Source of the DNA: Paludibacteraceae bacterium
GTDB taxonomy: Bacteria; Bacteroidota; Bacteroidia; Bacteroidales; Paludibacteraceae
Length of the DNA: 64,000 nucleotides
Direction of reading: 5' to 3'
Assembly (NCBI GenBank): GCA_017938155.1
Contig: JAGBCD010000036.1
Span: forward strand, 42,317 to 106,316
The notes beneath the pieces are model-generated. The model was given only the letters and a program-made list of their open reading frames with translations. It did no database searches and had not been told where the DNA came from. Made by a program: the position numbers and the translations under genes. Positions 18,506 to 27,439 of the stretch are shown piece after piece (position 1 is the stretch's first letter; each line of letters begins with the position of its first letter).

Positions 18506-18554
18506 ATACACAACACATCCCCGAAAGTTTTTCTTTCGGGGATGTGTTGTGTAT
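18506..18554 (-). terminator. 22-bp perfect hairpin at the 3' end of the 2861-residue protein gene
   Basis: Left arm 18506-18527 and right arm 18533-18554 pair perfectly over 22 bp around a 5-T loop (GAAAG TTTTT CTTTC at the tip). It begins 15 bp beyond the stop codon. No U-run follows on either strand, so it may work as an unusual terminator or as a 3'-end stabiliser. Confidence 0.65.
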
Positions 18555-18568
18555 TGGATTCTTTACTC

Positions 18569-21500
18569 TTACTTAGTAATCATATACATGAACGTTTCGT
18601 TGCTTGATTGTGTTGTAACGTGCAAGAAGTAAGTTCCAGCAGGTCCATGTGGATGAATGGTAAAGATAGAACTACCTGTAACTGTTTCTACTCCCATTAA
18701 GTGGCCAACAGCGTCATACATCTTAAGAGTAGTAGTCTCTTCAGGATTGAGTTCAATCACCTTGATAGGTTCACCTGATTCGATTTGTGTTGGTTGGATG
18801 GATATCTTATGTTGTGGCAACATCGACATGATATAATCCGAACGGAAGATAATATCGCATCCATTGTTGACAGGAGTAATCATTGTAACGATAGCATAGT
18901 ATCCACCTGTCAATCGGTCGTTCTCTGAATAGTAGAATCCATAGCCTACAGGCACGTCATCCACTATGTTTGCGATTGGGTCAGGTTCACCAACGATACG
19001 ATACCATACGACATCTTCTGGTTTTGGATTGTATCCCATGTTTTGGATAGCGTTGATATCCAACATGATCATCCAACCATCGTACTTGCTAAGTGCAGGT
19101 AATTGTTTGTATGTATCTGTATTATCGGTAGAAGGCATCTCTACATGTATGGTGGTAGGTTGTGAATAATATACGCCACACGATGTCTCAATCTTGAGTC
19201 TAATAACGATGCCTTCATCATTTGCTTTCACCTTATGGTCAACAGCAAGTGGTTTGAAGTTACCCACAGAGTCTTGTTGTTCCCATTCGAATGATTCGAT
19301 CAGCATGATGTTATCGTTGTTCATATTGCTGATATAGTCTTGTACAGCAGCATCAGCCTCAATGAGTCGAACAGTCTCACCGCATACCAATTGTGGCAAG
19401 GCATCGAGTTCTTGTAGGTCAGGCATTTGAGGCACTTGCGCATGAACAGGATGGTGTTCGATGATACTATCACAACCTAAGACGGATTGTAGTGTATCGT
19501 AGTAGAACAACAAGGATTCATCTGGACAAACGGTATCAAAGACGATGGTATGTGTGGTATCAATTACTGATACGTGTAGGGTAATGATACTATCACATCC
19601 AGTCACAGCAGACTTAACTTTGGTTTGGTAGTCACCAGCTTTGGTGATGGATTGTCCATACCATTGATAGGTCTCGTTAGCACAGATGGTAGCGAAGTCT
19701 TCACCTGTAAGTTGTGGTAATTGATTAACCTTGAGGGTCACAACACTATCACATCCTAATTGAGAGGTAAGAATAACGGTGTGTGTACCAGCGGTAAACC
19801 ATTCGTTGTTGTACATAACGCTATCACCCACGCATACATCCAATTCTTGTTTGCCATAACGTTTTGGTGTAACGTTGAGCTTGAGTACATATACATCGTC
19901 GCAACCTGATTGTGTAGCTACCTTGTCGGTATATGTACCAGCTTTGGTATAGTCTTTTCCTCTCCAGTTGAAGGTTTCGCCTTCGCAAATAGTAGCAGAA
20001 TCTTCTTGATAGATGCTGTTATGTACTACGAGTTTCAATGCATAGACACTATCACATCCTGTCGTTGTGGTAAGTGAATCCACATAATAACCAGTTTGTG
20101 TGAGTTGCTTACCTCTCCAAGTGTGTGTCTCTCCGTTGCATATTTGTGCTGAATCGACAAACTCATACTTAGGAGTGATGGTAAGATTGAGTGTCATGAT
20201 ACTATCGCAACCAGTAACCAAAGAAGTGATGGTGTCGTAATAAACGCCAGTCTTGGTATAGGTAGTTCCATGCCATTGATAAGGTGTTCCGTTGCACAAG
20301 TTGATTACTTCTTGTGGTCCATAGACTGGTTGAATAACATTGAGTACTTGCAAGGTAATGATGGAGTCACAACCATTGACTGCAACGAGTGTATCGACAT
20401 ACACACCTGCTGAGGTGATGGTATGTTGACCGAAGGTAATGGTTTCACCTTGGCAGATATCTCTGGTGTAGGTAGTTGCAAAGTCTCTTAGCATGGTTAC
20501 GTTCCATGTCACGATAGAGTCACAGCCATAGATAGATGAGAGTGTTTTGGTGTAAACGCCGCTGCTCTTGATCCATTCGTCAGCAAACCACAAACTATCA
20601 CCACGACATATTTCCATATCAAAGGTATTGTTGTACACAGGATGATAGGTAAGGTGCAACTCGTAGATACTATCACAACCGTTAATGGTCGTTAGTGAAT
20701 CATAGTAGATACCCTCTTTGCTGTAGTTCTTTCCGTGCCATCCATAAAGGTCACCTGGGCAAATAGCCACTTGGAGTACCTCTTTGAAAGTAGGATTGAC
20801 TGTCAATTGGAGTGTTTGTATTGAGTCACATTCTTGGTCGTTCAATGCAGGCAAGGTGTCGTAGTAAGTACCTTGGATATTATAAGGTTTGCCTTTCCAC
20901 ATGAACACTTCTCCTTGGCATATCGCACCCTTGGTGGTATCTCGATAGAGAGGTTTCACTGTGAGGTGTACCGTTACAACGGAGTCACATCCATGGATGG
21001 TCTTGAGTGTTGCAGCATAATCTCCAGTGGTTTTGTACCATGAGATGGAGTCGATGGTCATACTATCGCCTTCGCACATGGTGTAATCAAACTCAGATGC
21101 AGCAGTTGGATACACGGTCAAGTTGAGTACACATATACTATCGCAATTGGTAGATGCTGCTGTCAATGTATCGGCATAGATACCCGCTTGTGTAAAGGTG
21201 AGGTTGTGCCCTACCCATTCGTAAGGTTGGTTGTCACAAGTGGTAGCATAGAGTGTATCGCGATAGATAGGTAGGACTGTCAATTGGATATGTTCTACAC
21301 TATCGCATCCTAAGATAGTTGTGGTATAATAGGAATAGGTATGTACTCCCACCGTATTGAAGGTTGTATCTGCAAAGAGGTAAGGTAGTTCAGATTCGCA
21401 GATAGTCTTAACGGTGGTCTTGTTGTATGTTGGGTTTTCTGTCAACACGAGTTCATAGTAAACGCTATCGCAACCGAAACTATTGTATGCTGTATCTTTG

Positions 21501-24500
21501 TAAGTACCTGCTTGTGATAGTACAATATCTTTATAGGTATGCCATGTGTATGTAGTACCTTTGCAGAATGCATCTGTTTGTGTCATAACCAATGGTTGGT
21601 CAGCCACCAAAAGGTTGAGGTAAACGATGGAGTCACCTTGGGTCTCGTTGGTGAGTGAATCGATATACAAACCTGAGGTATAGAGATACTCATCACCGAA
21701 CCATATGCTATCGCCGTAACAGAGCGTATCGTATAGCACTACGGAATCGTTGTAAACGAGACGGAGTGAATAGTAAACGCTATCGCAGTTGAAGCTATTG
21801 TAAGCGGTATCGTAGTGCAAGCCTGCTTGGTTGATGGTCACATCTTGCCATGTATGCCATACATAGGTCTCGCCACGCATGAGGGCTACACTGTCGGTTG
21901 GCATCGTTACAGGTTGGTCAGCCACCAAGAGGTTGAGGTAAACGATGGAGTCACCTTGAGTCTCGTTGGTGAGTGAATCGATATACAAACCTGAGGTATA
22001 GAGGTACTCATCACCGAACCATATACTATCGCCATAGCAGAGCGTATCGTATAGCACTACGGAATCGTTGTAAACGAGGTGGAGTGAATAGTAAACGCTA
22101 TCACAGTTGAAGCTATTGTAAGCGGTATCGTAGTGCAAACCTGCTTGGTTGATGGTCACATCTTGCCATGTATGCCATACATAGGTCTCGCCACGCATGA
22201 GGGCTACACTGTCGGTCGGCATCGTTACAGGTTGGTCAGCCACCAAGAGGTTGAGGTAAACGATGGAGTCACCTTGTGTCTCGTTGGTGAGTGAATCGAT
22301 ATACAAACCTGAGGTATAGAGGTACTCATTACCGAACCATAGGCTATCGCCATAGCAGAGTGTATCGTATAGCACTACCGAGTCGTTGTAGAGAAGTTGG
22401 AGTGCATAGTAAACGCTATCGCAGTTGAAGCTATTGTAAGCGGTGTCGTAATGCAAGCCAGCTTGGTTGATAGTCACATCTTGCCATGTATGCCATAGGT
22501 AGGATTCACCGCGCATCACGGCTACGGTATCTATTGGCATTTGGATGGTTGGATTGGCCACCATTAGGTGCATATAAACGATGGAATCACCGGTGGTTAG
22601 GTTGGTAAGTGTATCCACATAGGTTCCTGTAGTGTAGAGGGCTTTTGAGCCAAACATAATGCTATCGCCGTAGCATATAGAGTCATACACGTGTACGGTA
22701 TCTATTCTTGGATCATGCCAATCTACGCGTAGTATAACGTCACCTTCGGTGTATAGGCGTACGAACATCGTATCCACACTACTATCAAGCGATTCGATGA
22801 GGTCTTTTGAAATAGTCTTGATAGCGGTATCACCTGCTTGTACTTCACCTGATTGCACCATGAGTGACATACCTGATGGGCATTCGAATGCAAATGAACC
22901 TTTGAGTTCAGTTACCACATTTTCTTGGTTAGCCACCTTGATGCGTGGTAAGATATTGCTAATGGTGAGTGAATCGCGGAATTGTTGTACATCAAACTTG
23001 TACCATTGCGTTGTACCTGCAGCTTGTGGGTAGTCGGTATTTGGTACTACGTATATAGCATCAATACATGCTGAATCTTTCTCCGCCTCTCCCAATGGAA
23101 TCAATACGGCATAGATTCTCAAATCTTGGTTGGAGTTGATACGCAACAATGCAGTATCGATAGCCACACTGGCGAGGTCAGTTGTAGCAAACTCGGATAT
23201 TTGTCCAGCAGGTATATCGATGTATTGGTTGATAAACAATCCATCTTCGCAGGTCCATCTTGCCAAAGAAGCTTTGACGGTAGCAGAATCTGTTTGTGAG
23301 AGGTTTTCGATGAATATTTTCACGCCATCGTAGTTAGGATCTTTCATTGGATCCAATGCTACTTCCCACCAAGTTTGTTGATTGGCTTGTTGGAAGTTAT
23401 CTCCATACCAGTTGAACATATTCGCTTCGGTGCATGATTCGCCTTCATTCTCTGATATCCAATCCACTCTAAAGACGATGTTTTGTTCGCTCAATAGTCT
23501 GAAATAAACCGTATCAGCGCCAATAGCATCGATCATCTCTTGGGTGCCCATGTAGGTCCAAGTAGCCATTGAATCGATGGTTTGTTCTTTGGTTACCATC
23601 TTATAATCAACTGGGCACATAGGAGCATAAGCCAATTCGATATGGGTAGCTATATTGCCTCTATTGTTGATGGTCAGTTTAGGAAGTTCGCCTACTGCCA
23701 AGTGTTGTCTGAATTGTTCGATACCTATCTTGTACCATTGTGATACGAAAGCATTGAGTTTGATATCGGTTTCAGCCTCAGCCACGATGGCTTGCAAGCA
23801 AGCGTCGTCTGGTGTGATGATTTCTCTTGGCACCAACTCAGCATAGATATTGATCTTCTTGTCGGAGGTTATATATATATATATAATGTCTGAAGCCAAC
23901 GTAGCATAAGAAGAATAGCTGAGTACTTGTTCGATTTGTGAACCTGCAGCCAAAGTGATTGGTCGTTGCAAGACTGGTTCTTGTTCGCAATCGAACTTCA
24001 TCGTAGCATTGATATGAGCGGATGCTACAGGGTCGAGATTCTCAATGTGAATCTTGAGGTCATATTTGGTACTATCTTTGATTCCTTCTATAGGTATTTG
24101 CCACCATGTAGGGAAGCCTGCTTCTTGGATATTGTTGCCGTACCAATTGAAGTAACGTGCATGCTTGCAATCTTGTCCTTCATTAGGATTGACCCAATCT
24201 ACAATGAAAGTAATCTCAGCATCCGCTTGTATTTGGAGATAGATGGTGTCAATATCATTCTTGAGTGAAGTGATAAGGTCTTCTGGCACCATTTTGGTAT
24301 ATTCGCTATTTGGTTGGAGTGAAATAGTAGCATCTTGCAATACTCCATCCGTAGGACAAACGAACGAAAGTTTACCTTGAATCTTGTTGGTTTGATTGGA
24401 CTTGTTGGTGAGAATCACTCGAGGTAGCAGGTTGCTGATTTGCAATGAGTCACGGAATGGTTGTACACCTATTTTGTACCAAGCGGTTGGTTGTGTATGT

Positions 24501-27154
24501 GTTACCAATTGTTTTGGTTGCACCAAGATGGCTTGCAAGCAAGCGGAATCAGCAGGTTCTACTGGTCTATCCACCAAGGTGGTATAGATATTGATTTGTT
24601 GGTTGGTAGCCAAGCAGATGTATGCGAAGTCACCGTCCAAGTATGCGTACATGGAGTAATCCAATTCGAAGCCTGAGGTAGTGTGGGCAGGGATGGTCAA
24701 TGTTCTTGCCATAGCTCCGTCGCTTGGACAAGTAAAGCCTATAGTGCCAGACACTTGTGCTGCAGCATCTCCCAAGTTCTCTACATGAATTTGTATGTTA
24801 TGGAGGTTATCTTGTTTGAGTTCTGCCAATGGCACTTTCCACCATAGTACGGTGTTTTGTTCTTGGATATTGTTGCCATGCATGTTGAACCATTTCGCTG
24901 TAGAGCAATCTTGTCCTTCGTTAGGGTCAACAAAGTCAACACGCACGATGAGTGAATCGGTAGATTTGATACGCAAGTATGCCCATTGAGCATCGTAAGC
25001 TTCCACCAAGTCTCTGGTGATGGTCTTGGTATAAGCTTCTTTAGGTTGGATGCTTAGTGTTTGTTCTGTTAGTTCTTGTGGAGCAGGGCATTCAAAGGTA
25101 TAAGCACCTGTAACATTAGCAACGTTGTTGCTTAGGTTGGTGATGGTAATACGTGGTAATACACGGGTAGAGTCTTTGAACTGTTGCAAGTTGACCTTGA
25201 ACCATTGTTCTGCCATGGCTCCTTTGATTGACAGGTCGGTATCCACTTGTGCTACGATAGCGGTAAGGCATGCATCGTCAGTAGGAACGGCTGGTCTATC
25301 CACGAGGGTAGCAGTAATCTTGATGTTTTGTTGTGTATTCACCAAGAGGTAAACGGTATCGTTTGCCAAGTAAGCGTAGTTAGGATAATCCAATACGCGT
25401 TGTATTTGTTGTCCTGCAGGGATGGTAAGGGTTTGTCCCATAGGGTCACTATTGGCGCAATCGAAGGTAAAGGATACGGCTACGTTATTGGTTTGTGCTG
25501 CAAGGTTTTGTACCGTGATTTGTACATCCTTGGTATTGTTGGCTTTGGCATTTGCGATAGGCACTTTCCACCAAGTCTCAGTACCTGCTTGTTGTAGGTT
25601 TTCGTTGTTCCAGTCGAACACGCGTCCACTCATGCATGATTGGTTTTCCTTCTTACCCATCAAGCGTGCTTGGAAGTGGATATTTTGTGTAGGTTGGATT
25701 TGTACGAAGAGTGTATCGCTGCTCATGGAGCTGATGAGGTTGGCTCCTATCTCTTTGACCAAGACCTGTTTTGCATAGAGGCTGAGTGCTTTGCTGATTG
25801 GTTCTCCGCCCACGCGTTGAAGCAATGCATTTCCTTCAATATTAGCATTGGTATTGGTTAGGTTCTCGATGGTCAATACAGGTTTGTATCCAGTCTTCAC
25901 GAAATCGGCTTTTGCGATAGCGAACCATTTGGTTTCGTTAGCATTGATGCTGTACCATGTACCATCCACCACGTTGATTACTGTACCTGTAACGTTCAAT
26001 GTTTGTGGTGTATATGCTTCGGTCTCAAGTGTTAGTTTGAGAGGTTGGTTGGTAGTCACTTTGATCCAAGCCACTGAGTCGTTGAGCATAGCGATGAGAG
26101 CGTTGTCCAACGTCTTGGTGATGAGATCGCCTTTTTGTAGTGATACTTTGGTAGTAGTTAGACCGGTTGAAGGGCAGTTGAGTGAAAGTGCAAGGTCCAC
26201 GTTAGCCATTGCATTGCCCACGTTTTGTCCTATGATCTTGAGTGCTTGGTTGGCTGCCAACTTTCCATTCAGGTCGATGCGATACCATTTGGTGCCAGCA
26301 GGTACATTAGTAGTAGGCCAATTGATCTCAGCTGCATTGAGGCAGTCGATATCTTCGGTATCGGCTGTCACTTCAGCTGTAGTACATTCAACAGGTTGAT
26401 TGGCTTTGAGTCGGATATAGACTTTCGCGCCGCTATTCTTGGCCATCGTTACCATGTCAGCATCCAGCAAGAAGTTTCTCTTTTGCTTTGCGTTTAGGAA
26501 CATATCTTCGGTCATCGTGTAGGTCGCCTTACCTCCACTTACCAAGAAGCCTTCTATATAGAGGGTTGTGCTTTGGGTTTGTGACAAGTTTTGCATGAAA
26601 AGGATGAGTCCTTTTCCGCTCTCCACTTGTTGTAGGTCAACATGGAAGAGTTTCTTGCTGTTGTCACCAGGATATTGGTTGGCATTATCGAAATCAAACT
26701 CTACAGCTTGGTTCCAATCAATCACCTCTTGCACTGGTTCGTTCTCTACTATTTCCACTTTGAGCACACCTTTCTTAGCGGTGAGCATACGGAAATAGAT
26801 CTTACCCTCGGCATCAGTTTTTGAGGTCAGTTTATCCCAATCCTTTGGTGCAATGGTATAACCTACACCATTTTGCAGGGTGACTGCTCCAACGATGTTA
26901 GGATCACTTTGGGAAGGTAAGAAATTACATGAATTACCCATCAACATATTCAGAGCGCTGTCGCCTGTCCATGTAAATTTGGTAGATAATTCTTTCCACT
27001 GACTCAATTCGATGTGGAATATTCCCGCATCATTCGCTTCTACGTTCAACACGGTAGGGACATTTAGTGCCTGAGTGTTGCAAGTTGGAACTTGTGCTTG
27101 TACCATACAAGCAGCGGAAATCCACAAACTGATTAACAAATAAATTTTACGCAT
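18569..27154 (-). CDS. Giant secreted repeat protein with T9SS-type C-terminal sorting domain (2861 aa)
   Basis: Signal peptide (MRKIYLLISLWISAACMVQA). Residues ~25-1500 hold about twelve ~130-residue modules, each opening with Cys-x-x-A and a short aromatic patch such as FNWYGNNIQ...WWKVP and containing an I-x-x-L/N-xN-L strand. Residues ~1500-2500 hold about 21 units of 45-55 residues of the form C-x-G-(D/E)...G-x-Y-x-D-x-L...GCDSI-x-x-L-x-L-x-V, with one cysteine at each end. A ~250-residue globular region and a terminus resembling the type A sorting domain (KMYDAVGHLMG, then PAGTYFLHVTT and a basic end) complete it. Three unit pairs are near-identical at DNA level (318-bp period, 21590-22545). 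Likely an outer-surface fibre or adhesin; the function is not known. It has its own promoter and is the same architecture as the 2165-residue protein. Confidence 0.9.
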   Translation of the reverse strand: MRKIYLLISLWISAACMVQAQVPTCNTQALNVPTVLNVEANDAGIFHIELSQWKELSTKFTWTGDSALNMLMGNSCNFLPSQSDPNIVGAVTLQNGVGYTIAPKDWDKLTSKTDAEGKIYFRMLTAKKGVLKVEIVENEPVQEVIDWNQAVEFDFDNANQYPGDNSKKLFHVDLQQVESGKGLILFMQNLSQTQSTTLYIEGFLVSGGKATYTMTEDMFLNAKQKRNFLLDADMVTMAKNSGAKVYIRLKANQPVECTTAEVTADTEDIDCLNAAEINWPTTNVPAGTKWYRIDLNGKLAANQALKIIGQNVGNAMANVDLALSLNCPSTGLTTTKVSLQKGDLITKTLDNALIAMLNDSVAWIKVTTNQPLKLTLETEAYTPQTLNVTGTVINVVDGTWYSINANETKWFAIAKADFVKTGYKPVLTIENLTNTNANIEGNALLQRVGGEPISKALSLYAKQVLVKEIGANLISSMSSDTLFVQIQPTQNIHFQARLMGKKENQSCMSGRVFDWNNENLQQAGTETWWKVPIANAKANNTKDVQITVQNLAAQTNNVAVSFTFDCANSDPMGQTLTIPAGQQIQRVLDYPNYAYLANDTVYLLVNTQQNIKITATLVDRPAVPTDDACLTAIVAQVDTDLSIKGAMAEQWFKVNLQQFKDSTRVLPRITITNLSNNVANVTGAYTFECPAPQELTEQTLSIQPKEAYTKTITRDLVEAYDAQWAYLRIKSTDSLIVRVDFVDPNEGQDCSTAKWFNMHGNNIQEQNTVLWWKVPLAELKQDNLHNIQIHVENLGDAAAQVSGTIGFTCPSDGAMARTLTIPAHTTSGFELDYSMYAYLDGDFAYICLATNQQINIYTTLVDRPVEPADSACLQAILVQPKQLVTHTQPTAWYKIGVQPFRDSLQISNLLPRVILTNKSNQTNKIQGKLSFVCPTDGVLQDATISLQPNSEYTKMVPEDLITSLKNDIDTIYLQIQADAEITFIVDWVNPNEGQDCKHARYFNWYGNNIQEAGFPTWWQIPIEGIKDSTKYDLKIHIENLDPVASAHINATMKFDCEQEPVLQRPITLAAGSQIEQVLSYSSYATLASDIIYIYITSDKKINIYAELVPREIITPDDACLQAIVAEAETDIKLNAFVSQWYKIGIEQFRQHLAVGELPKLTINNRGNIATHIELAYAPMCPVDYKMVTKEQTIDSMATWTYMGTQEMIDAIGADTVYFRLLSEQNIVFRVDWISENEGESCTEANMFNWYGDNFQQANQQTWWEVALDPMKDPNYDGVKIFIENLSQTDSATVKASLARWTCEDGLFINQYIDIPAGQISEFATTDLASVAIDTALLRINSNQDLRIYAVLIPLGEAEKDSACIDAIYVVPNTDYPQAAGTTQWYKFDVQQFRDSLTISNILPRIKVANQENVVTELKGSFAFECPSGMSLMVQSGEVQAGDTAIKTISKDLIESLDSSVDTMFVRLYTEGDVILRVDWHDPRIDTVHVYDSICYGDSIMFGSKALYTTGTYVDTLTNLTTGDSIVYMHLMVANPTIQMPIDTVAVMRGESYLWHTWQDVTINQAGLHYDTAYNSFNCDSVYYALQLLYNDSVVLYDTLCYGDSLWFGNEYLYTSGLYIDSLTNETQGDSIVYLNLLVADQPVTMPTDSVALMRGETYVWHTWQDVTINQAGLHYDTAYNSFNCDSVYYSLHLVYNDSVVLYDTLCYGDSIWFGDEYLYTSGLYIDSLTNETQGDSIVYLNLLVADQPVTMPTDSVALMRGETYVWHTWQDVTINQAGLHYDTAYNSFNCDSVYYSLRLVYNDSVVLYDTLCYGDSIWFGDEYLYTSGLYIDSLTNETQGDSIVYLNLLVADQPLVMTQTDAFCKGTTYTWHTYKDIVLSQAGTYKDTAYNSFGCDSVYYELVLTENPTYNKTTVKTICESELPYLFADTTFNTVGVHTYSYYTTTILGCDSVEHIQLTVLPIYRDTLYATTCDNQPYEWVGHNLTFTQAGIYADTLTAASTNCDSICVLNLTVYPTAASEFDYTMCEGDSMTIDSISWYKTTGDYAATLKTIHGCDSVVTVHLTVKPLYRDTTKGAICQGEVFMWKGKPYNIQGTYYDTLPALNDQECDSIQTLQLTVNPTFKEVLQVAICPGDLYGWHGKNYSKEGIYYDSLTTINGCDSIYELHLTYHPVYNNTFDMEICRGDSLWFADEWIKSSGVYTKTLSSIYGCDSIVTWNVTMLRDFATTYTRDICQGETITFGQHTITSAGVYVDTLVAVNGCDSIITLQVLNVIQPVYGPQEVINLCNGTPYQWHGTTYTKTGVYYDTITSLVTGCDSIMTLNLTITPKYEFVDSAQICNGETHTWRGKQLTQTGYYVDSLTTTTGCDSVYALKLVVHNSIYQEDSATICEGETFNWRGKDYTKAGTYTDKVATQSGCDDVYVLKLNVTPKRYGKQELDVCVGDSVMYNNEWFTAGTHTVILTSQLGCDSVVTLKVNQLPQLTGEDFATICANETYQWYGQSITKAGDYQTKVKSAVTGCDSIITLHVSVIDTTHTIVFDTVCPDESLLFYYDTLQSVLGCDSIIEHHPVHAQVPQMPDLQELDALPQLVCGETVRLIEADAAVQDYISNMNNDNIMLIESFEWEQQDSVGNFKPLAVDHKVKANDEGIVIRLKIETSCGVYYSQPTTIHVEMPSTDNTDTYKQLPALSKYDGWMIMLDINAIQNMGYNPKPEDVVWYRIVGEPDPIANIVDDVPVGYGFYYSENDRLTGGYYAIVTMITPVNNGCDIIFRSDYIMSMLPQHKISIQPTQIESGEPIKVIELNPEETTTLKMYDAVGHLMGVETVTGSSIFTIHPHGPAGTYFLHVTTQSSNETFMYMITK
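21590..22545 (-). repeat. Coding tandem repeat, 318-bp period, three copies
   Basis: The word GTTGAGGTAAACGATGG recurs at 21614, 21932 and 22250, exactly 318 bp (106 codons) apart, with only scattered differences between copies. Each copy encodes two ~50-residue units (one MRGETYVWHTWQDV type, one LCYGDSIWFGDEY type). A more diverged partial copy follows toward 22700. Confidence 0.92.
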
Positions 27155-27191
27155 CTTATTTTTGTTTTGATATTATACTAAGTTTCATTTA

Positions 27192-27224
27192 TGTGTATGT
27201 GACGCGTGCACCCGCGCATACACA
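27192..27224 (-). promoter_or_regulatory. 5' leader hairpin of the 2861-residue protein gene
   Basis: Outer stem TGTGTATG (27192-27199) / CATACACA (27217-27224), inner stem CGCG (27203-27206) / CGCG (27213-27216), 6-nt loop, between the predicted transcription start and the ATG. The GC-rich core stands out in an AT-rich leader. Role unknown. Confidence 0.55.
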
Positions 27225-27236
27225 CAAATTAGTCCG

Positions 27237-27267
27237 CAAAGTTACTATTTTTCTTCGGTACTCACAA
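27237..27267 (-). promoter_or_regulatory. Promoter of the 2861-residue protein gene
   Basis: Minus strand: CTTG (27267-27264), 19 bp, TAACTTTG (27244-27237). The leader of about 80 nt contains the 27192-27224 hairpin. This makes the gene independent of the upstream six-gene array. Confidence 0.72.
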
Positions 27268-27386
27268 GTATTTTTACAAAAACTTTGCTTTTGCACCTAA
27301 GAATAGTCACTTTTGCTACAATAGTTATTACTATTCGCAACACATTCCTTCTACAAACATCAAAGGAAAGTTTGTTTACGTAAGTT

Positions 27387-27418
27387 CCACAAACGGAGTA
27401 TGCCTACCCCATTTGTGG
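27387..27418 (-). terminator. Hairpin terminator of the secreted-protein operon
   Basis: CCACAAA (27387-27393) pairs with TTTGTGG (27412-27418), extended inward by a G-U and two G-C pairs on the minus-strand RNA. It lies about 20 bp past the stop codon of the last gene of the array (27440). No strong U-run follows. Confidence 0.55.
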
Positions 27419-27439
27419 ATATATTTTCATCTGTATAGA

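Noticed and set aside
25848-26399. 183-codon plus-strand frame inside the 2861-residue gene
   Set aside because: Antisense shadow arising from regular codon use in repeats.
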